A stretch of 64,000 bases of DNA. Source: Dyella lutea. Its GTDB lineage: Bacteria > Pseudomonadota > Gammaproteobacteria > Xanthomonadales > Rhodanobacteraceae. The number at the start of each line of letters is the position of its first letter. Within the stretch, counting starts at the first letter, position 1. Below the pieces are notes generated by a model that saw nothing but the letters and a program-made list of their open reading frames with translations, was not told the origin of the DNA and made no database searches. The position numbers and the translations under genes were made by a program. Where the stretch lies: assembly GCF_024158035.1 (NCBI RefSeq), contig NZ_JAMZEK010000004.1:186001-250000 (forward strand). Reading direction: 5' to 3'. Positions 61,925 to 64,000 of the stretch are shown piece by piece.

Positions 61925-61931
61925 GTTAGGG
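61925..61931 (+). other. attC site of cassette 5, right remnant
   Basis: GTTAGGG, the R' core separated from its site by the IS insertion. It marks the end of the recognisable array; no further attC was seen downstream. Confidence 0.7.
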
Positions 61932-62210
61932 CCACATCATCAAGTCAGGGGCAGAGTCGGCTTTCTGCGGTGCTCAATGTCCGCGTAGCGATCAGGGGCG
62001 GGGCGAGCCCTGACGGATTCGCCCAAGCTGCGAGGACGACACTCGCGATAGTGCGCACCCGCGGCCACACGTCGCCTCCGCGCAAAAAAAGGAGGCGCAC
62101 TGCGCCTCCCACCATCAATTTATATCCGCCATCCGGGCTTGCGGCAAGGCGCGCGCCCTGACCTAGCATCGCCGCCCTGCCGATGGGGCAGGAAGCATGA
62201 GGCGGGGCGG
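61932..62210. other. Region between the array and arr, with a minus-strand terminator
   Basis: About 280 bases of intermediate composition. It holds a terminator read on the minus strand and a purine-rich leader for the next gene. No complete gene is visible. Confidence 0.5.
62084..62109 (-). terminator. Rho-independent terminator on the minus strand
   Basis: Hairpin GGAGGCGC-ACT-GCGCCTCC (62091-62109) next to seven A (62084-62090) on the plus strand, so on the minus strand the stem is followed by seven T. No minus-strand gene ends nearby upstream of it; it probably served a gene now lost. Confidence 0.8.
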
Positions 62211-62645
62211 ATGATGCATGACGACGAGTGGATCGCGGTTTCCCACGCGAACTGCGAGCACGTGGCCGGGCCGTTCTATCACGGGACGCGGGCGGACCTT
62301 TCCGTTGGCGATCTGCTGACGGCGGGGTTCACCTCTAACTACGACGAGCGGGTGGTGATGAACCACGTCTACTTCACCGCCATGGCGAAGGGTGCGGGGC
62401 TGGCTGCTGAGATGGCGCGTGGCGCGGGTCGACCGCGGGTCTATGTGGTGGCACCCACCGGCGCGTTCGAGGATGACCCGAACGTCACCAACAAGAAGTT
62501 CCGCGGCAATCCGACACGGTCGTATCGGAGCGCGCTGCCGCTGAAGGTCATGGGCGAGCTGGACAGCTGGGAGCCCTATGACGAGGAGTTCATTGCCGAG
62601 CTTCGGCGTCGCGTCGAGGAGGGCATGGGGGAAATTATCAACTGA
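62211..62645 (+). CDS. arr: Rifampin ADP-ribosyltransferase
   Basis: A 144-residue Arr enzyme that inactivates rifamycins by ADP-ribosylation with NAD. Family landmarks are complete: GPFYHGTRADLSVGDLLTAGF, MNHVYFTA, PRVYVVAPTGAFEDDPNVTNKKF, NPTRSYRSALPLKVMGEL. GAGG and GGGGCGG precede ATG 62211 (62214 is also possible). Arr genes occur both as chromosomal genes and as integron cassettes (arr-2/3); this one has no attC after it. Confidence 0.92.
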   Translation: MMHDDEWIAVSHANCEHVAGPFYHGTRADLSVGDLLTAGFTSNYDERVVMNHVYFTAMAKGAGLAAEMARGAGRPRVYVVAPTGAFEDDPNVTNKKFRGNPTRSYRSALPLKVMGELDSWEPYDEEFIAELRRRVEEGMGEIIN

Positions 62646-62954
62646 GGAGGGCGGAGCCCTCGTCAGTGGTGGGGTCGCCTAGAGTTTCGATTCACGGCGG
62701 TCGGGTCGAAGCGCGAAGGGGGCCGCAGGTGTTCTGCAGGTGCACGACCGCGGCACGCGCCGAGGCGTTCGAAGTGGGGGGCTTGCCGAAGGCCTCCCAC
62801 TTCGCGGATTCACCTGCGCCCGCGGTGTCGAGAAGCATCGTGCGATGCCGGGTCGAGGGGGATAAGCGCGGTGCGATTCTTCTCACATTCTTGCCCACCG
62901 ATTCACACGCGCCGCCGCACGCTGCGGCTTTCCACCGACGCGGAGGATCGAGCC
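62646..62954. other. Intergenic region with two stem-loops
   Basis: 309 bases. GAGGGC-GGA-GCCCTC (62647-62661) directly follows the arr stop and may terminate it, though no U-run follows. A second stem CGAAGTGGG / CCCACTTCG (62770-62778 / 62796-62804) encloses a G-rich loop. Function unknown. Confidence 0.5.
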
Positions 62955-63554
62955 ATGCCGAGCAAGAGCGCCATCCAGCGAGCCCGCAAGGACAAGCGTG
63001 AGGGCAAGTCGCCGAGCACGCAGGCGGGGGAGTTCGTACGCGAGGAGATCGAGCACGTGCGCGAGGGCAAGCACGGGGCGCGGTCGACCAAGCAGGCGAT
63101 CGCCATTGGCCTGTCCGAGGCCCGCCGGGCCGGAGTGGATGTGCCGGCCAAGGGCAAGGCCGCGAAAAAATCCTCGGCGAAGAAGTCCGCTGCCAAGAAA
63201 TCCGCTGCCAAGAAGTCGTCAACGAAGAAGTCGGCAACGAAGAAGTCGGCAACGAAGAAATCTGCCTGCAAGAAGGCAGCCACCAAGAAGACGGCGAGCA
63301 AGAAGGCGGCGCGCAAGTCGTCCGAGACGAAGGCCACCCGCAGCCGCGCGGCCACCAAGGCGCTGAAGAAGGAAGGAAGCGCGGCCGCTTCCAAGCGCGC
63401 GCTGTCGCGCCAGGGACATCAGGCGGCAGCCAAGCGCTCTGCGGCCGATCGCAGCGCCGCGGCCAAGAAGGCGGCCCGCACCAAGGGGGCGAAGGGACGT
63501 TCCGCCGCCGCCAAGAAGGCCGCACGAACGCGCGCGCGTCACTCCGGCGACTAG
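62955..63554 (+). CDS. Lys/Ala-rich histone-like protein (DUF6496-type)
   Basis: A 199-residue basic protein. Residues 1-60 are a conserved-looking head (MPSKSAIQRARKDKREGKSP, then FVREEIEHVREGKHGARSTK). Residues 60-199 are repeats of AAKKS/ATKKS/ARK and AAKKAARTK, as in histone H1-like bacterial proteins. It likely binds DNA. GGAGG before ATG 62955 sets the start; the upstream in-frame ATG is non-family. Confidence 0.8.
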   Translation: MPSKSAIQRARKDKREGKSPSTQAGEFVREEIEHVREGKHGARSTKQAIAIGLSEARRAGVDVPAKGKAAKKSSAKKSAAKKSAAKKSSTKKSATKKSATKKSACKKAATKKTASKKAARKSSETKATRSRAATKALKKEGSAAASKRALSRQGHQAAAKRSAADRSAAAKKAARTKGAKGRSAAAKKAARTRARHSGD

Positions 63555-63595
63555 GTATTCCGCCGCGGCGTACCCGGCGGCGGATCGAAAGCGGC

Positions 63596-63624
63596 AAAAG
63601 GAGGCGCCCCCAGCGAGGGGCGCC
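63596..63624 (-). terminator. Rho-independent terminator of the last minus-strand gene
   Basis: Stem GGCGCCCC / GGGGCGCC (63603-63610 / 63617-63624) eight bases after the minus-strand stop; on that strand the stem is followed by CTCCTTTTGC, a short T-run. Confidence 0.75.
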
Positions 63625-63632
63625 ACAAGCTG

Positions 63633-64000
63633 TTACTGGGCCGGCAGCGGGTTGTCGTGCACGTACTCGATCACCGCCCGCGCGTCGTCAGCCGCCTGGG
63701 TGAACGCGTCGAGCTGCGTTCCCGTGTAGGTGGTGCCGCCGAACACCGCGTCGATGATCGGTGCCGTCACCGTGCTGTAGGTGCCGTCGCCGTTGCTCTT
63801 GAGGTAGGTCACCGTGCCGGTGTAGGTGGCGCTGCGGTCGTAGGTGACGTTGCTGAAGTCGACATAGTCCTTGCCGTCCGCACCCACCAGCGGTGTGGCA
63901 CCGGTGACGCCGAGGATCGAGTCGGTGTAGACCACCGTGTCCTCGTTGATCGAGCCGGCCTTGTCCGATGCGGCTGCCAGGAACGACGCCGCCTGCAGCA
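63633..64000 (-). CDS. 3' part of an unidentified gene
   Basis: The frame is open to the right edge and ends with TAA at 63633-63635. About 121 codons are visible: AAASDKAGSINEDTVVYTDS, FSNVTYDRSATYTGTVTYLK, YTGTQLDAFTQAADDARAVI and a C-terminal HDNPLPAQ. An internal Met at 63935 is not the start. The Thr/Asp/Gly-rich beta look suggests a secreted or surface enzyme, perhaps a lipase-type hydrolase, but this is a guess. Confidence 0.55.
   Translation of the reverse strand, partial: LQAASFLAAASDKAGSINEDTVVYTDSILGVTGATPLVGADGKDYVDFSNVTYDRSATYTGTVTYLKSNGDGTYSTVTAPIIDAVFGGTTYTGTQLDAFTQAADDARAVIEYVHDNPLPAQ

Larger units (their letters stand above)
58122..61931 (+). mobile_element. Integron gene-cassette array without integrase, interrupted by an IS
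   Basis: Five small ORFs, all on the plus strand, each followed by an attC site with conserved ends (R'' RYYYAAC, R' GTTRRRY) and nearly the same arms (CGTTC(A/G)A(G)GCGGAC / CCGC(T)(T/C)AA(C/T)TC(C/A)AGC). Cassette genes are lower in GC than the flanks and have little space between the attC and the next start. No intI is in the window, so it is a CALIN-type cluster or the detached part of a chromosomal integron. The fifth attC is split by an IS1182-family element. Confidence 0.88.

Overview
The window is about 67-70% GC, densely coded, and reads like a chromosome of a gammaproteobacterium in the Xanthomonadales, most likely Rhodanobacteraceae (Rhodanobacter, Dyella or Luteibacter-like). This is inferred from codon use, from REP-like intergenic repeats typical of xanthomonads, and from family content: cyo-type quinol oxidase, Clp/CRP-type site, GGDEF/EAL proteins and a chromosomal integron-type cassette array. 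No rRNA, tRNA or CRISPR array was seen.

Layout. 1-4.4 kb: end of an amidohydrolase, a membrane acyltransferase, a secreted/membrane unknown, and a penicillin-acylase-family hydrolase. 4.8-8.7 kb: a tightly overlapping cyoABCD operon without cyoE. 8.8-12.8 kb: an FdhF/YdeP-type molybdoenzyme, a frameshifted nitroreductase, and a MarR regulator divergent from a SnoaL-like gene with a clear operator between them. 12.9-20.9 kb: a seven-gene co-directional run (ACT/V4R-like protein, AsnB, acyl carrier protein, AMP-ligase, PrmC-like methyltransferase with an altered NPPY motif, NAD-synthase-like amidase ligase, double GNAT). It looks like a small uncharacterised carrier-protein-based amide-forming pathway, with a perfect CRP/Clp box just before the carrier gene.

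20.9-32.3 kb: SDR, SMC-like ATPase, a GCS2-type ligase paired with an ATP-grasp-like protein, a cNMP-binding/thioredoxin-reductase-like fusion, a nucleotidase, a MAPEG protein, and a five-gene minus-strand set (lipoproteins, zinc ribbon, membrane protein). That set is divergent from a large DNA-binding/kinase/TPR fusion (32.5-35.2 kb). 35.6-44.2 kb: a PqqC/TenA-like protein, a PAS-GGDEF-EAL protein, MsrA, arylamine N-acetyltransferase, an S4 protein, a barnase/barstar pair, SDR and a GAF-GGDEF protein. 44.2-57.9 kb: DUF72, two secreted serine hydrolases, cytochrome c, SulP transporter, Usp, an MscS channel, endonuclease V, a cluster of palindromic repeats and an ABC exporter.

58.1-61.9 kb is the most foreign part. 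It is a lower-GC array of five integron gene cassettes, each a small ORF followed by an attC site of about 57-63 bp. No integrase gene is present in the window. The last attC is split exactly at its recombination box by an IS1182-family element with a GTT duplication. Just beyond it lie an orphan minus-strand terminator and an arr-type rifampin ADP-ribosyltransferase gene, then a lysine/alanine-rich DNA-binding-like protein and the 3' part of an unidentified minus-strand gene.
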